Source of the DNA: Treponema sp.
GTDB taxonomy: Bacteria; Spirochaetota; Spirochaetia; Treponematales; Treponemataceae
Direction of reading: 5' to 3'
DNA: 64,000 bases
Assembly: GCA_017464425.1 (NCBI GenBank)
Contig: JAFUDX010000030.1
Location: forward strand, 1 to 64,000
The notes under the pieces are model-generated. The model searched no databases, was not told the DNA's origin, and worked only from the letters and a program-made list of their open reading frames with translations. Shown one piece after another: positions 49,986 through 58,943 of this stretch (the first letter of the stretch is position 1; each line of letters begins with the position of its first letter). The position numbers were made by a program, and so were the translations under genes.

Positions 49986-50408
49986 TTACTGTTTCTGGAT
50001 AATTTCTAGCATTTGGGCAGGAGTCACGACGAATGGCTTTACGGGAAAATGTTTGAGATTTCCTGTGACGAGATACGCTTCTTCTGCAAATTTTTGTTTT
50101 GCCGTCATTGTAATGTTATAGAAAACAGCGTCATCAGGGTCAGAAACAATGTCGTTTATGTCTTCCGAAATGGAATCAAGCATTCTGCCATTTTCTATGA
50201 TTACTTTTATAACTTCTGAAACGATATGCGTGTTAAAACTAAATTTCTTTCGGGAAAGCACTTCTATATATTCAGAAAGAATTTCACTATGAAGCAGTGG
50301 CGTGATTTTCTTTTCTTGGATAAGCAATAAAATTTTCGCAGGATTTGAATCGGCTTTATATAATGCAGAGACAAGGACATTTGTATCTATTGTGGCATAA
50401 ATATGCAT
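49986..50408 (-). CDS. PIN-domain toxin (VapC-like)
   Basis: A 140-residue PIN-domain ribonuclease of the PIN_3 group, annotated elsewhere as the toxin of type II toxin-antitoxin systems. Acidic residues expected at the active site are D8 in ATIDTNVLVSALY, E48 region (EYIEVL) and the D-D pair in IVSDPDDAVFYN near 88-99. The fold ends in TGNLKHFP, a common PIN_3 motif. The antitoxin gene lies upstream with an 8-base gap. RNA target is unknown. Confidence 0.85.
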   Translation of the reverse strand: MHIYATIDTNVLVSALYKADSNPAKILLLIQEKKITPLLHSEILSEYIEVLSRKKFSFNTHIVSEVIKVIIENGRMLDSISEDINDIVSDPDDAVFYNITMTAKQKFAEEAYLVTGNLKHFPVKPFVVTPAQMLEIIQKQ

Positions 50409-50416
50409 ATATACGA

Positions 50417-50620
50417 TTATGCGAAAATCGTTTGTGAGGAAAGTGGTTTTAATTGCGGAAATGTCATCAGAATTTCTTTTTCACTTTCCGCACGATTGTG
50501 GCGTTCTGCACGAGTAATGGCAATTTCGTCATTGATTTCAGCAAGAGACATATTTGCCGTACCATTTTCTTGAGCAATCTTCGCCGATTCTTGAAGAAGA
50601 GAAGCCAAATCTTTTTGCAT
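50417..50620 (-). CDS. Antitoxin partner of the PIN toxin
   Basis: A 67-residue protein without a recognised DNA-binding fold. It is mostly helical and charged (SLAEINDEIAITRAERHNRAESE) and fits the partner genes that precede PIN_3 toxins. The start used is the ATG at 50620 with AGGAGG 5 bases upstream; a GTG two codons earlier is possible but sits on the ribosome site. It is transcribed before the toxin from a near-perfect promoter, typical for antitoxin genes. Confidence 0.7.
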   Translation of the reverse strand: MQKDLASLLQESAKIAQENGTANMSLAEINDEIAITRAERHNRAESEKEILMTFPQLKPLSSQTIFA

Positions 50621-50646
50621 ATACACCTCCTACTTATATATATTTT

Positions 50647-50675
50647 ATTGTATGGTGATTTTTCCCCACTGTCAA
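50647..50675 (-). promoter_or_regulatory. Toxin-antitoxin promoter
   Basis: Minus strand TTGACA (50670-50675), 17-base spacer, TACAAT (50647-50652): the best match to consensus in the window. AT-rich repeats between it and the ATG could be the site of autoregulation. Confidence 0.75.
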
Positions 50676-50813
50676 TGTTGCAAATTGTGTTTGCGGCGAA
50701 AAAATCAACGCAACCGGGAACTTCTTTTTCATACGAAACGATAGTAAATCCTTAGAAAAAATGATAAAATGCAAATTAGCGAGAAGAGGTGTAGCTTGCA
50801 GTAGGAGATTTCT

Positions 50814-51332
50814 ATGAAAAAAATTGTATGTGTTTTGTCACTCTTGTTGTTTTCTCTTTATGTGTTTGCAAAAACGGTTACATTACCATCAAAAGTAAAC
50901 GACAAAGGTGAAATTGAAGTAGACAATTCAAAAGGAAAAGCAGAAGATAGAATTCACATAGAAAATAATACGGACTCGGACATTACAATTGTCATCAATG
51001 GTCAGCATAAAAAGAAAGGTTTTATTCGTGTTGCTTCGGGGGTTGTCTTGGCACATGATACGAAATTTTTAACAACAAACTTTGAAGAAGATTTGGATGA
51101 TTTTAAAAGTTTTACTATAAGTATTGAAAATGGAAAAATTATTTCTTATGCTGCCGAAATGGCTTGGAGTGATTTGTATTTTGCGGTTAACAAAATAGAT
51201 GCTGTAGGAACGCAATCTACAACTACTGACCCTGCTGCCGATGAACTTCTAAAATGGAAAAAATTACTCGATGTAGGTGCAATTACGCAAGATGAATTCA
51301 ATGCAAAGAAAAAGCAACTTTTAGGTTTGTAG
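50814..51332 (+). CDS. Exported SHOCT-domain protein
   Basis: A 172-residue protein with a signal peptide (about 1-19, ending LYVFA). The middle (about 25-130) is a beta-rich domain of unknown type (RIHIENNTDSDITIVINGQ). The last 28 residues form a SHOCT module (LLKWKKLLDVGAITQDEFNAKKKQLLGL region), a short helical hairpin found at the ends of many unrelated proteins. Function unknown. Ribosome site TAGGAG is 6 bases before the ATG. fhs begins 27 bases downstream, perhaps in the same transcript. Confidence 0.75.
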   Translation: MKKIVCVLSLLLFSLYVFAKTVTLPSKVNDKGEIEVDNSKGKAEDRIHIENNTDSDITIVINGQHKKKGFIRVASGVVLAHDTKFLTTNFEEDLDDFKSFTISIENGKIISYAAEMAWSDLYFAVNKIDAVGTQSTTTDPAADELLKWKKLLDVGAITQDEFNAKKKQLLGL

Positions 51333-51359
51333 CCAAAAAAACTAAAAAAGGAGCGCGTT

Positions 51360-53045
51360 ATGCTTACAGATATTGAAATTTCACAGCAGAATGAGATGAT
51401 TCCCATCGTTGAGGTGGCGAAAAAAATCGGAATTACCGAAGAAAATCTTGAATTGTACGGAAAATACAAGGCGAAAATCACGATGGCAGAACTTCGCCGC
51501 TTGCAGAAAAAGGCGGCTGAGCCTCGTTGCCGCGGAAAGCTGATTCTCACAACCGCGCTCACGCCAACCCCTGCGGGCGAGGGAAAGTCTACTGTCTCAA
51601 TCGCGCTCGGTGACGGTCTCAACAAAATCGGAAAGAAAGCCGTTATCGCGCTCCGAGAGCCGTCTCTTGGCCCCTGTTTTGGCGTAAAGGGCGGTGCGTG
51701 CGGCGGTGGCTACGCGCAAATTGTTCCTATGGAAGACATAAATCTTCACTTTACGGGCGATATTCACGCAATTTCAATCGCGAACAATTTGATTGCCGCG
51801 CTCATCGACAACCACATCAAACAGGGAAATCCGCTCCGAATCGACAGCCGCACAATCACATGGAAACGGTGTGTTGATTTGAACGACCGCGAACTTCGCA
51901 ACATTGTCGTGGGTATGGGTGGTACGGCTGACGGTGTTCCCCGCGAAGACCATTTTTGCATTACGGTGGCGAGCGAGCTCATGGCGATTATCTGCCTTTC
52001 AACTTCAATTTCTGACCTCAAACGCCGCATCGACAATATCACGGTCGCAAAAACATTCGACGGCCGTCCGCTCAAATTCGGCGAATTAAAATGCACGGGC
52101 GCAATCGCGGTGTTGCTCAAAGACGCAATCAAGCCGAATCTCGTGCAGACGCTCGAAAAAAATCCTGTGTTCGTACATGGCGGGCCGTTCGCAAATATCG
52201 CGCAGGGCACAAATTCCGTGAACGCAACGATTTCCGCGCTTGCTACGGGCGATTATGTCGTCACCGAGGCGGGCTTTGCGGCTGACTTGGGCGCGGAAAA
52301 ATTCATGGACATCAAGTGCCGAGCCGCAGGAATTGCGCCGAGCGTGGTGGTGATTGTCGCGACTGTCCGAGCACTCAAAATGCACGGCGGCATGGCAAAA
52401 GCCGACCTTTCAACTCCGAGCAGCGCAGCGCTCCAAGCGGGCTTTGAAAATCTTGCCGTTCACATTGAAAATATCGCGAAATTCGGCGTTCCGTCGGTCG
52501 TTGCAATCAATAAATTCGTCACCGATACCGAAGAAGAAATCGACTTGCTCAAAAAACTCTGCGAAAAAAAAGGCGCGAAGGCGGTTCTCTGCGAAGGCTG
52601 GGGCAAAGGCGGAGAGGGCGCGACAGAGCTTGCAAAAGTCGTTGCCGAAGTTGCCGATTCAAACGAGGCGAATTTCCACTACCTTTATCAGGCAAATCTT
52701 TCGTTCGCCGACAAAATCAAAGTGCTCGCAAAGGAAATCTACCGTGCGCGCGATGTCGAATTCGCTCCCAAAGTGCTCAAAAAACTCCGCGAATACGAAG
52801 AACTGGGCTACAAGGACTTACCCGTCTGTGTGGCAAAAACGCAGAATTCAATCAGCCACGATCCAAAATTGATGGGCGCGCCAAAAGATTATGTGTTTCC
52901 CGTGCGCGATGTGCAGTTGTATTCGGGCGCAGGCTTCGTGGTCGCGCTTGCGGGCGAAATCATGACGATGCCGGGCTTGCCGCGACTCCCCGCCGCGCTC
53001 AACATCGACATCGACGACGACGGCCACATTTCAGGACTGTTTTAA
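51360..53045 (+). CDS. fhs: Formate-tetrahydrofolate ligase
   Basis: Makes 10-formyl-tetrahydrofolate from formate, ATP and THF, feeding purine synthesis and one-carbon metabolism, and in acetogens the Wood-Ljungdahl path. The 561-residue protein has the P-loop TPAGEGKST near 66-74, FGVKGGACGGGYAQ near 107-120 and the family GGPFANIAQGTNS segment. Length is normal. A strong AAAGGAG ribosome site precedes the ATG by 6 bases. The stop is followed at once by a long repeat. Confidence 0.97.
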   Translation: MLTDIEISQQNEMIPIVEVAKKIGITEENLELYGKYKAKITMAELRRLQKKAAEPRCRGKLILTTALTPTPAGEGKSTVSIALGDGLNKIGKKAVIALREPSLGPCFGVKGGACGGGYAQIVPMEDINLHFTGDIHAISIANNLIAALIDNHIKQGNPLRIDSRTITWKRCVDLNDRELRNIVVGMGGTADGVPREDHFCITVASELMAIICLSTSISDLKRRIDNITVAKTFDGRPLKFGELKCTGAIAVLLKDAIKPNLVQTLEKNPVFVHGGPFANIAQGTNSVNATISALATGDYVVTEAGFAADLGAEKFMDIKCRAAGIAPSVVVIVATVRALKMHGGMAKADLSTPSSAALQAGFENLAVHIENIAKFGVPSVVAINKFVTDTEEEIDLLKKLCEKKGAKAVLCEGWGKGGEGATELAKVVAEVADSNEANFHYLYQANLSFADKIKVLAKEIYRARDVEFAPKVLKKLREYEELGYKDLPVCVAKTQNSISHDPKLMGAPKDYVFPVRDVQLYSGAGFVVALAGEIMTMPGLPRLPAALNIDIDDDGHISGLF

Positions 53046-53046
53046 A

Positions 53047-53205
53047 TTCCTCACAGATAGGGAGCGTTAAAAAATTGCATAGCAATTTTAGCGATTCTCC
53101 GAAGCAACTGTGTTGCGTAGGCATTAAGAGTGCACAGAGAGTTTTTATATAAAAATAACCGTATTTTTCTCTGTGAACTCTGTGCCCTCTGTGAGAAATT
53201 TTATT
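53047..53205. repeat. CACAGAG inverted repeat interrupted by palindromic insert
   Basis: Left arm 53050-53058 (ctcacagat) continues only after 53124 (ttaagagtgcacagagag, to about 53141); right arm 53167-53198 (ttctctgtgaactctgtgcc followed by ctctgtgagaaat). Compared with the unbroken arm at 26843, a stretch of about 65 bases appears inserted at 53059-53124. It contains AAAATTGC, ATA, GCAATTTT (53071-53089) and GCAAC, TGT, GTTGC (53104-53116). Located between two same-strand genes, fhs and 53216. Confidence 0.85.
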
Positions 53206-53215
53206 AGGAGTTTTT

Positions 53216-54031
53216 ATGTTCAAGTTTTTTCTTAAGAAAAATTTTTGTGACGGGTGGGATAATTTTTTCTTTCTTATCTTGTCTAATGTGGTGACTATTG
53301 CTCTTTTGGTGGGGAGTTTTTTTGCGATTTCCTACTCGGCTTCTGTTCATCCGATGCTTCCTAATTGTGCCTTTATCTTGTGCTCTGGAATTCTTATGGT
53401 CTCACTCTTTGCATGGGGGGCAAATGCCGCAAAAATCGCTGACTTCCGTGCTCCATCTTTTTCGCTGTTTTTTACTGCGCTCAAATCAGTATGGAAAATC
53501 GGGTTTGCGTTCGGCGCGTTCATTGCACTTGGTCTGCTGCTTGCCCGATTTGCAGTCGCGTATTATCTTCGCTTGTATTTTACGGACGGAAATCTTGTCG
53601 GCCTTATCGTGACTGCCGCATTGGGGTGGTTTTTGCTCGTTTCAGCAATTTCACTGCAATGGTTCGTTCCGCTCTATTTTTTGCAGGAAAATAACGGCTT
53701 TTCCAAATGTCTGAAAAAATCATTCATTATCTTCTATGACAATGTTGGCTTTTCAATCGAAGTGTTTTTTGTCAATCTCGTGATTTTTGTCCTTTCATGC
53801 ATTACTTTCATGCTTATTCCCGGTCTGAATGGAATTACACTTTCTTCAATGAATGCACTTCGCCTCCGCTTGTATAAATATGACTGGATAGAAAAAATGA
53901 CTGAGAGCGATCCTGATTTTGAAAACAACCGTGACAAGCGAAATGAAGTTCCGTGGGAAGAATTGCTCGCTGACGATGTTGAGTCATTGGGACCGAGAAA
54001 ACTGGGCTCTTTTATTTTTCCGTGGCGATAA
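53216..54031 (+). CDS. Integral membrane protein of unknown function
   Basis: A 271-residue inner-membrane protein with six hydrophobic segments (about 22-45, 53-75, 92-120, 128-160, 180-210 and a short one near 215). The last 50 residues form a charged cytosolic tail (DWIEKMTESDPDFENNRDKRNE). Layout is close to the YesL/DUF-type membrane proteins, but no specific family is recognised. It has AGGAG 5 bases before the ATG. The stop lies 1 base from the convergent MoxR gene end. Confidence 0.7.
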   Translation: MFKFFLKKNFCDGWDNFFFLILSNVVTIALLVGSFFAISYSASVHPMLPNCAFILCSGILMVSLFAWGANAAKIADFRAPSFSLFFTALKSVWKIGFAFGAFIALGLLLARFAVAYYLRLYFTDGNLVGLIVTAALGWFLLVSAISLQWFVPLYFLQENNGFSKCLKKSFIIFYDNVGFSIEVFFVNLVIFVLSCITFMLIPGLNGITLSSMNALRLRLYKYDWIEKMTESDPDFENNRDKRNEVPWEELLADDVESLGPRKLGSFIFPWR

Positions 54032-54032
54032 T

Positions 54033-55037
54033 TTACGGAAGCGGAAGAATTTCCAAGATTTTTTGAATCAAATCATCGCTGGTAACTCCGTCGGCCATCG
54101 CTTCGTATGAAAGCACGATTCTGTGGCGGAGGGCAGACGGGGCTGATTCTTTTATATCCTCAGGAAGGACAAAATCCCTGCCTGCAAACAGGGCGCGTGC
54201 CTTTGCGCATTGCAGCAAGGCAATGCCAGCGCGTGGCGAGCAGCCGAATGAAATGTAGCGGGAAATATCGTCGCACTTGGGCATGGTGCGGACAGCGATT
54301 TTTGAAGACTGCTTTTTTTCTTGAAGCGGACGGGTTGCAGAAACAATCGAAACAATATAGTCAATTAATTTTTCATCGCAATTTACGGTATCAAGCAGTG
54401 TTTGCATCTCTTTTAGATCTTGTGCCGAAAGAATCTGAGAAACGGGAACTTCGCCTGCTTTTCCCGCTGTTTTTACGATTGCAATTTCTTCCTGAGCGGA
54501 AGGGTAGGGGACAAGCACTTTGACAAGGAATCGGTCAAGCTCTGCTTCTGGAAGATTGTATGTTCCTTCCTGCTCAATGGGATTCTGCGTGGCTAGAACG
54601 AGAAACGGCGAGGGAAGCGGATATGTTTCTTCGCCAATGGTCACTTGCTTTTCTGCCATTGCTTCAAGAAGCGCAGATTGCACTTTTGCAGGCGAGCGGT
54701 TGATTTCATCGGCAATGACGATATTGGTAAAAACGGGACCTTTCCGAACGGAAAATGTGCCTGAATTTTGCTCGTAAATAAGCGTGCCGCTCACATCAGC
54801 AGGGAGCAAATCTGGCGTAAATTGGATTCGCTTAAAGCCAAGCCCTGAAATTTCGGCGAATGTTTTTACGCTGAGCGTTTTTGCCAAGCCGGGAACGCCT
54901 TCAAGCAGAATATGACCGCCACAGACGAGAGCGGTAAGAATTTCTTCGATTACTTCATTTTGCCCGATGATTCGTTTTGCGACTTCGAGTTTTATGCTTT
55001 CAAAAAGATTTTTGCACTGAGTGAATTTTTCGTTCAT
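54033..55037 (-). CDS. MoxR-family AAA+ ATPase
   Basis: A 334-residue AAA+ chaperone-like ATPase of the MoxR family. Walker A is GVPGLAKT near 40-47, Walker B is IVIADEINR near 107-115, sensor 1 lies in LATQNPIEQEG, and the GYNLPEAELDRFL-type segment (TYNLPEAELDRF) is a family signature. MoxR proteins usually act with a DUF58/VWA protein; such genes are absent here, and the downstream side is a convergent gene. Its client is therefore unknown. Confidence 0.92.
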   Translation of the reverse strand: MNEKFTQCKNLFESIKLEVAKRIIGQNEVIEEILTALVCGGHILLEGVPGLAKTLSVKTFAEISGLGFKRIQFTPDLLPADVSGTLIYEQNSGTFSVRKGPVFTNIVIADEINRSPAKVQSALLEAMAEKQVTIGEETYPLPSPFLVLATQNPIEQEGTYNLPEAELDRFLVKVLVPYPSAQEEIAIVKTAGKAGEVPVSQILSAQDLKEMQTLLDTVNCDEKLIDYIVSIVSATRPLQEKKQSSKIAVRTMPKCDDISRYISFGCSPRAGIALLQCAKARALFAGRDFVLPEDIKESAPSALRHRIVLSYEAMADGVTSDDLIQKILEILPLP

Positions 55038-55104
55038 AAGCCTTCCGAAAAGCTATTATACTGATTTTGTTTGAAAAATCATAGAACAAATTATTTTATT
55101 TTGT

Positions 55105-55110
55105 TAGAAT
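55105..55110 (+). promoter_or_regulatory. dapL -10 box
   Basis: TAGAAT (preceded by TT), 9 bases before the ATG; no good -35 box and no Shine-Dalgarno. Confidence 0.4.
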
Positions 55111-55119
55111 TGGCTCACT

Positions 55120-56343
55120 ATGATTAAAAGAAACACTGGTTTTGCCAATTTGACCGCGGGCTATCTTTTCCCAGAAATTGCCCGCCGCCGCCGTGAATAT
55201 GCTGCTTCTCATCCAGAGGCAAAAATTATTTCGCTCGGAATCGGAAACACCACCGAGCCGCTTTCAAAGCACATCGCCACAAAAATGAGCGAGTATTGTC
55301 TTTCTCTTGCCACGCCCGAAGGCTATTCCGGCTACGGTGACGAGCAGGGAAATTCCGCGCTCCGTGCTAGAATCGCCGAAGTCTTTTATCCTGGCATTGT
55401 TGATGCAAGCGAAGTCTTCATTTCTGACGGAGCAAAATGCGACATCGCGCGAATTCAGACCCTTTTCGGTCGTGATGTGAAAGTCGCCGTGCAGGATCCC
55501 GCATATCCCGTCTATGTTGACGGAAGCGTTGTTGTGGGCGCGGCTGGCGGGAACAACGGCACGGGCTACAACGGAATCACCTATCTTCCGTGTACTCCAG
55601 AAAATGATTTCTTCCCCGATTTGTCAAAAGTCGAAAAGAACACGCTCATTTATTTCTGCTCACCGAACAATCCAACAGGCGCAAGCGCAACAAAGGAACA
55701 ACTTAAAAAACTCGTTGATTTTGCAAATGCGAACGGCTGCATCATTATTTTTGACGCAGCATATTGCGAATTTATCCGCGACAAAAATCTTCCCAAAACG
55801 ATTTTCGAGATTGAAGGCGCAAAAACATGCGCAATCGAAGTGAACTCATTCTCAAAACCAGCTGGATTTACGGGCGTTCGCTTGGGCTGGAGCATCGTTC
55901 CGAACGAACTTAAATTTGAAGACGGCTCAAGCGTAAACAAAGACTGGAACCGCGTCATGACGACTTTGTTCAACGGTGCGTCAAATGTGGCTCAGGCGGG
56001 TGGCTTGGCAGCATTGGACGAGCAGGGCTTACAGGACATGCGCGCTCAGGTTGACTACTACCTTGAAAACGGCAAGAAAATCAAAGACACGCTCGACGGC
56101 GAAAACTTCAAAAAAATGGGTGTTGTTTCATACTTTACGGGAAACGGCCCCTATGTGTGGGCAAAATTCCCGAATAAAAAGAGCTGGGAAGTCTTTGACG
56201 CTATTCTTGACATGTGCCACATCGTCACCACGCCAGGAAGTGGCTTCGGACCTGCGGGCGAAAGTTTCATTCGCTTTAGCTCATTCGGCCACAAAGCCGA
56301 CATCGAAGAAGCGTGCACTCGATTGCAGAGTTTCTCTCTGTAA
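55120..56343 (+). CDS. dapL: LL-diaminopimelate aminotransferase
   Basis: Converts tetrahydrodipicolinate directly into LL-diaminopimelate, skipping the acyl-blocked steps. The 407-residue fold type I PLP enzyme has the DapL-type N-terminus (YLFPEIARRRREY, IISLGIGNTTEPL), GYSGYGDEQGNSALR near 68-82, the CSPNNPTGA segment, and the PLP Lys in SFSKPAGFTGVRLGW. With dapB in the same window it supports a DapL-type route to lysine or cell-wall DAP. Confidence 0.94.
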   Translation: MIKRNTGFANLTAGYLFPEIARRRREYAASHPEAKIISLGIGNTTEPLSKHIATKMSEYCLSLATPEGYSGYGDEQGNSALRARIAEVFYPGIVDASEVFISDGAKCDIARIQTLFGRDVKVAVQDPAYPVYVDGSVVVGAAGGNNGTGYNGITYLPCTPENDFFPDLSKVEKNTLIYFCSPNNPTGASATKEQLKKLVDFANANGCIIIFDAAYCEFIRDKNLPKTIFEIEGAKTCAIEVNSFSKPAGFTGVRLGWSIVPNELKFEDGSSVNKDWNRVMTTLFNGASNVAQAGGLAALDEQGLQDMRAQVDYYLENGKKIKDTLDGENFKKMGVVSYFTGNGPYVWAKFPNKKSWEVFDAILDMCHIVTTPGSGFGPAGESFIRFSSFGHKADIEEACTRLQSFSL

Positions 56344-56352
56344 ACGATTATT

Positions 56353-57543
56353 CTACAGTTCTCTCCTATAACCTACATGGAATTTAAACACTGTTTTGTT
56401 TTCTTCCATGAGGTTTGAGACATTCAGTTTAAGCATCGCCTCTATTTTGCCGCCGAGAGCTTCAATTTCTGCAAACGGGCTTATTTTTATGTTCATTGAG
56501 TCTATAATGTCTGAGTCGGTAAAATTATTCATAAATTTTCCCGTAAAGTCTGCTCCCGCATTGAGGCCGACGGCATATTCCCGTTTTGATGTATGCAGTT
56601 CATTCAGATACAGCCTGAAGTTTGCACCGAGCGTTTCATCAATAAAAAACAGTTTGTTCACTTGGTCTTGCGGAATGTTGTATGCGGTGATTGAGAATCG
56701 TACTCCTTTCGCTTGGAATCGTGGCTCAACAAGAAAATAGAGCTGTTTAATGTCAAAGTCGCTTGTTTCGTTGCTTTTGCTCGTCATAAGATAACTGAGG
56801 CCTGCTTGCGTGTAAAAAGCAAACGGCGTGTAGTTGTTTCCGATAAGCATATCAAGTCCTAAATGGACATACACGGTATCAATATGAATAAAGGCATTCG
56901 TCGTCTTGTTTTCGCCATTGAGACCGCCCAAAAGATCAATCGTAACATATCTGAAAGATGTGGCTCCTCGCAAATCAAGGTTGAGCTGCGGATTGTCACC
57001 GTTTTTTCCGCTTTTGTTGAAAATAAGGCCGACTGCTAACGGAATCTGCTTGAAAGTGACCGAATATTCACCGCCGATTCCATAAATAGAGAAGGCGTTT
57101 GCATTGCTTTGGCCGAGATATGTTTCTGTAAGCGGAGAGGCATAATTTTGTACATGAAGATGCCGCTGGATAAACTGCTGGGTTCCGATATTCTCAAAAT
57201 ATCCGGTAAAAAGCGAGAATGTATGGGTCGTATCGAGTGCGGTCTTTATGTATGTCGCGGAAAGCTCATTGATTCTGAATACTGAATCGACATCTTTTGT
57301 CAGCCCTGCCGCAAAAATATCGCCGGTCTGAATCGAGAATTCTCCTCGCAACGACAGATTGTTTGTGAGCGCAAACTGACCCGCAAAGTACCCGTCAACT
57401 CCAAATGTGGGATCGAATTCATATACAGAATCATTCGTGAATTTTGCGGCGATACCCGTTTCTCCTGAAAAAAAAGTGGTCGCGAACAGGCTCGGAATGC
57501 TTGAGAGAAAAAAAAGTGATGGTAGAAGAATTCTTTTTTTCAT
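56353..57543 (-). CDS. Exported protein, predicted outer-membrane beta-barrel
   Basis: A 396-residue protein with a signal peptide (1-21, ending SLFA) and then about 14-16 amphipathic strands, for example FAGQFALTNNLSLRGEFSIQ, FRYVTIDLLGGLNGE and YTPFAFYTQAGLSYLM. It ends in VGYRREL. No family name is given. It lies directly after the OmpA-domain gene (10-base gap) in an envelope series and has GGAA before the ATG. A structural or transport role in the outer membrane is inferred. Confidence 0.7.
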   Translation of the reverse strand: MKKRILLPSLFFLSSIPSLFATTFFSGETGIAAKFTNDSVYEFDPTFGVDGYFAGQFALTNNLSLRGEFSIQTGDIFAAGLTKDVDSVFRINELSATYIKTALDTTHTFSLFTGYFENIGTQQFIQRHLHVQNYASPLTETYLGQSNANAFSIYGIGGEYSVTFKQIPLAVGLIFNKSGKNGDNPQLNLDLRGATSFRYVTIDLLGGLNGENKTTNAFIHIDTVYVHLGLDMLIGNNYTPFAFYTQAGLSYLMTSKSNETSDFDIKQLYFLVEPRFQAKGVRFSITAYNIPQDQVNKLFFIDETLGANFRLYLNELHTSKREYAVGLNAGADFTGKFMNNFTDSDIIDSMNIKISPFAEIEALGGKIEAMLKLNVSNLMEENKTVFKFHVGYRREL

Positions 57544-57552
57544 ATACAGTTC

Positions 57553-58923
57553 CTATTGTCGTTGGATATATGTCGCTTTCGGTCGGGCGGTGATAATTAC
57601 GCGGCGGTTCATTGCGCGGCCTTCTGGTGTTGCGTTCGATGCGATTGGTTGTGTGCCACCATATCCTTTAAAGCTGAAAATTGAGTGCGGAAGCCCTTGT
57701 TTTACCAGTTCTTCGATGATTGTCTGCGTTCGTGCGATTGAAAGGTTCATCTGACCGACAGGCTTGTTTACATCCGCAGTGTGACCTTCAACCAAAATCG
57801 TGAACGCATCGTCTTTGTTTACATCTTTAAGCAGGTTCGCAAGATTCTGCATTTTCGGTAGCTCTGAGTCGAGAAGGCGAGGACTGTCTGCCACGAATTT
57901 TAAATCATAGAACAGCTTGATTTCGCCTTCACGGATATTGATAATCGGTGCTTCATCGTCGTCAGGGAAGTAGTTCTTTATATCGAGGAATGGTGCGTAA
58001 TATTCATGTTGTTTTTCTGAAGTCTGAACTCCGTAGGTAAGCTTGTCCTTATCCAAAAGTACGACGACCTTTCCTTCCTGCAAAAGTTTTAAGTTTTCTG
58101 GCATGGAAAGGATTTTGAGTGCGTCTTCGCGGGAAATAACGGGATCGGTGCGAAGGTGTCCGTAGACTTTGCGTGCCTTTATGTGCAGCGGGTCGCTTCC
58201 GATTCGTGACTGATAGTTTGACTCGTCATCGCGCCAGTCGTAGTGAATCATGCCGTTCTGGAATTCCGAAGAAGGGTCGCCCATGTTGCGCTCGTAAATT
58301 AAGTTCATGTTTTCGTCCCAGATTTGCGGGAAAAAGCATGGATACACCGAGTCGGTCATGAATTCACCGTGCACATCCAGTTCCCCCCGCGCATCGATGA
58401 TGATTCCTGAGTAAACGCGGGAAGCAATATTTTCAATCGGCTGTGCATTTTTGTACGGAAAATGGTGCTTTATCATCAGCGAAGAGATTTCTCGCAGGTT
58501 GATTGTGTGGGTCGTTGTCAAAGTGAGGGAGCCGTCCTTGAAAATTCCGGGCGTTTTCTTTCCTTCATCGATGATTTTTGTGAGCTGTTCAAGCGTAATA
58601 TCGTTCGCGATAACCAAATCGGCAAGCTGTTGGTTTGAATTCACATACAGCGAGAGAAGCGGATCTTTGATGAGGTCGGGGAGTTTTGTCTCCACAAAAT
58701 TGATGGCGGCCCGTTTTCCTGACGGCATGGAAATTCCCGCCCGCTCTGTGTCAAGGCTTACATCGGACACGAAATCTGATTTTGACCAGTCGATTCTGCT
58801 ATAAGATGAGATAATCGGTTTGTTCTCTGCGGCAGCGATTCCTGCCAAACTTGCGCATAAAATCAGCGACGAAAAAATTCTACTTCTCACAGCCAGCTTC
58901 CTTTTTGGGATATGGTTTTTCAT
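57553..58923 (-). CDS. OmpA-family protein
   Basis: A 456-residue protein with a signal peptide (about 1-32). Residues 40-330 are a spirochaete-type region of unknown fold (VETKLPDLIKDPLLSLYVNSN). The C-terminal OmpA domain (about 335-450) binds peptidoglycan: LFYDLKFVADSPRLL, TILVEGHTADVNKPVGQMNLSIARTQ and AMNRRVIITARP, where the usual D and R that grip diaminopimelate or its substitute are present. It probably links outer membrane and cell wall, next to a lytic transglycosylase. Confidence 0.85.
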   Translation of the reverse strand: MKNHIPKRKLAVRSRIFSSLILCASLAGIAAAENKPIISSYSRIDWSKSDFVSDVSLDTERAGISMPSGKRAAINFVETKLPDLIKDPLLSLYVNSNQQLADLVIANDITLEQLTKIIDEGKKTPGIFKDGSLTLTTTHTINLREISSLMIKHHFPYKNAQPIENIASRVYSGIIIDARGELDVHGEFMTDSVYPCFFPQIWDENMNLIYERNMGDPSSEFQNGMIHYDWRDDESNYQSRIGSDPLHIKARKVYGHLRTDPVISREDALKILSMPENLKLLQEGKVVVLLDKDKLTYGVQTSEKQHEYYAPFLDIKNYFPDDDEAPIINIREGEIKLFYDLKFVADSPRLLDSELPKMQNLANLLKDVNKDDAFTILVEGHTADVNKPVGQMNLSIARTQTIIEELVKQGLPHSIFSFKGYGGTQPIASNATPEGRAMNRRVIITARPKATYIQRQ

Positions 58924-58943
58924 TTAGATTTTCGGCATTTTTT

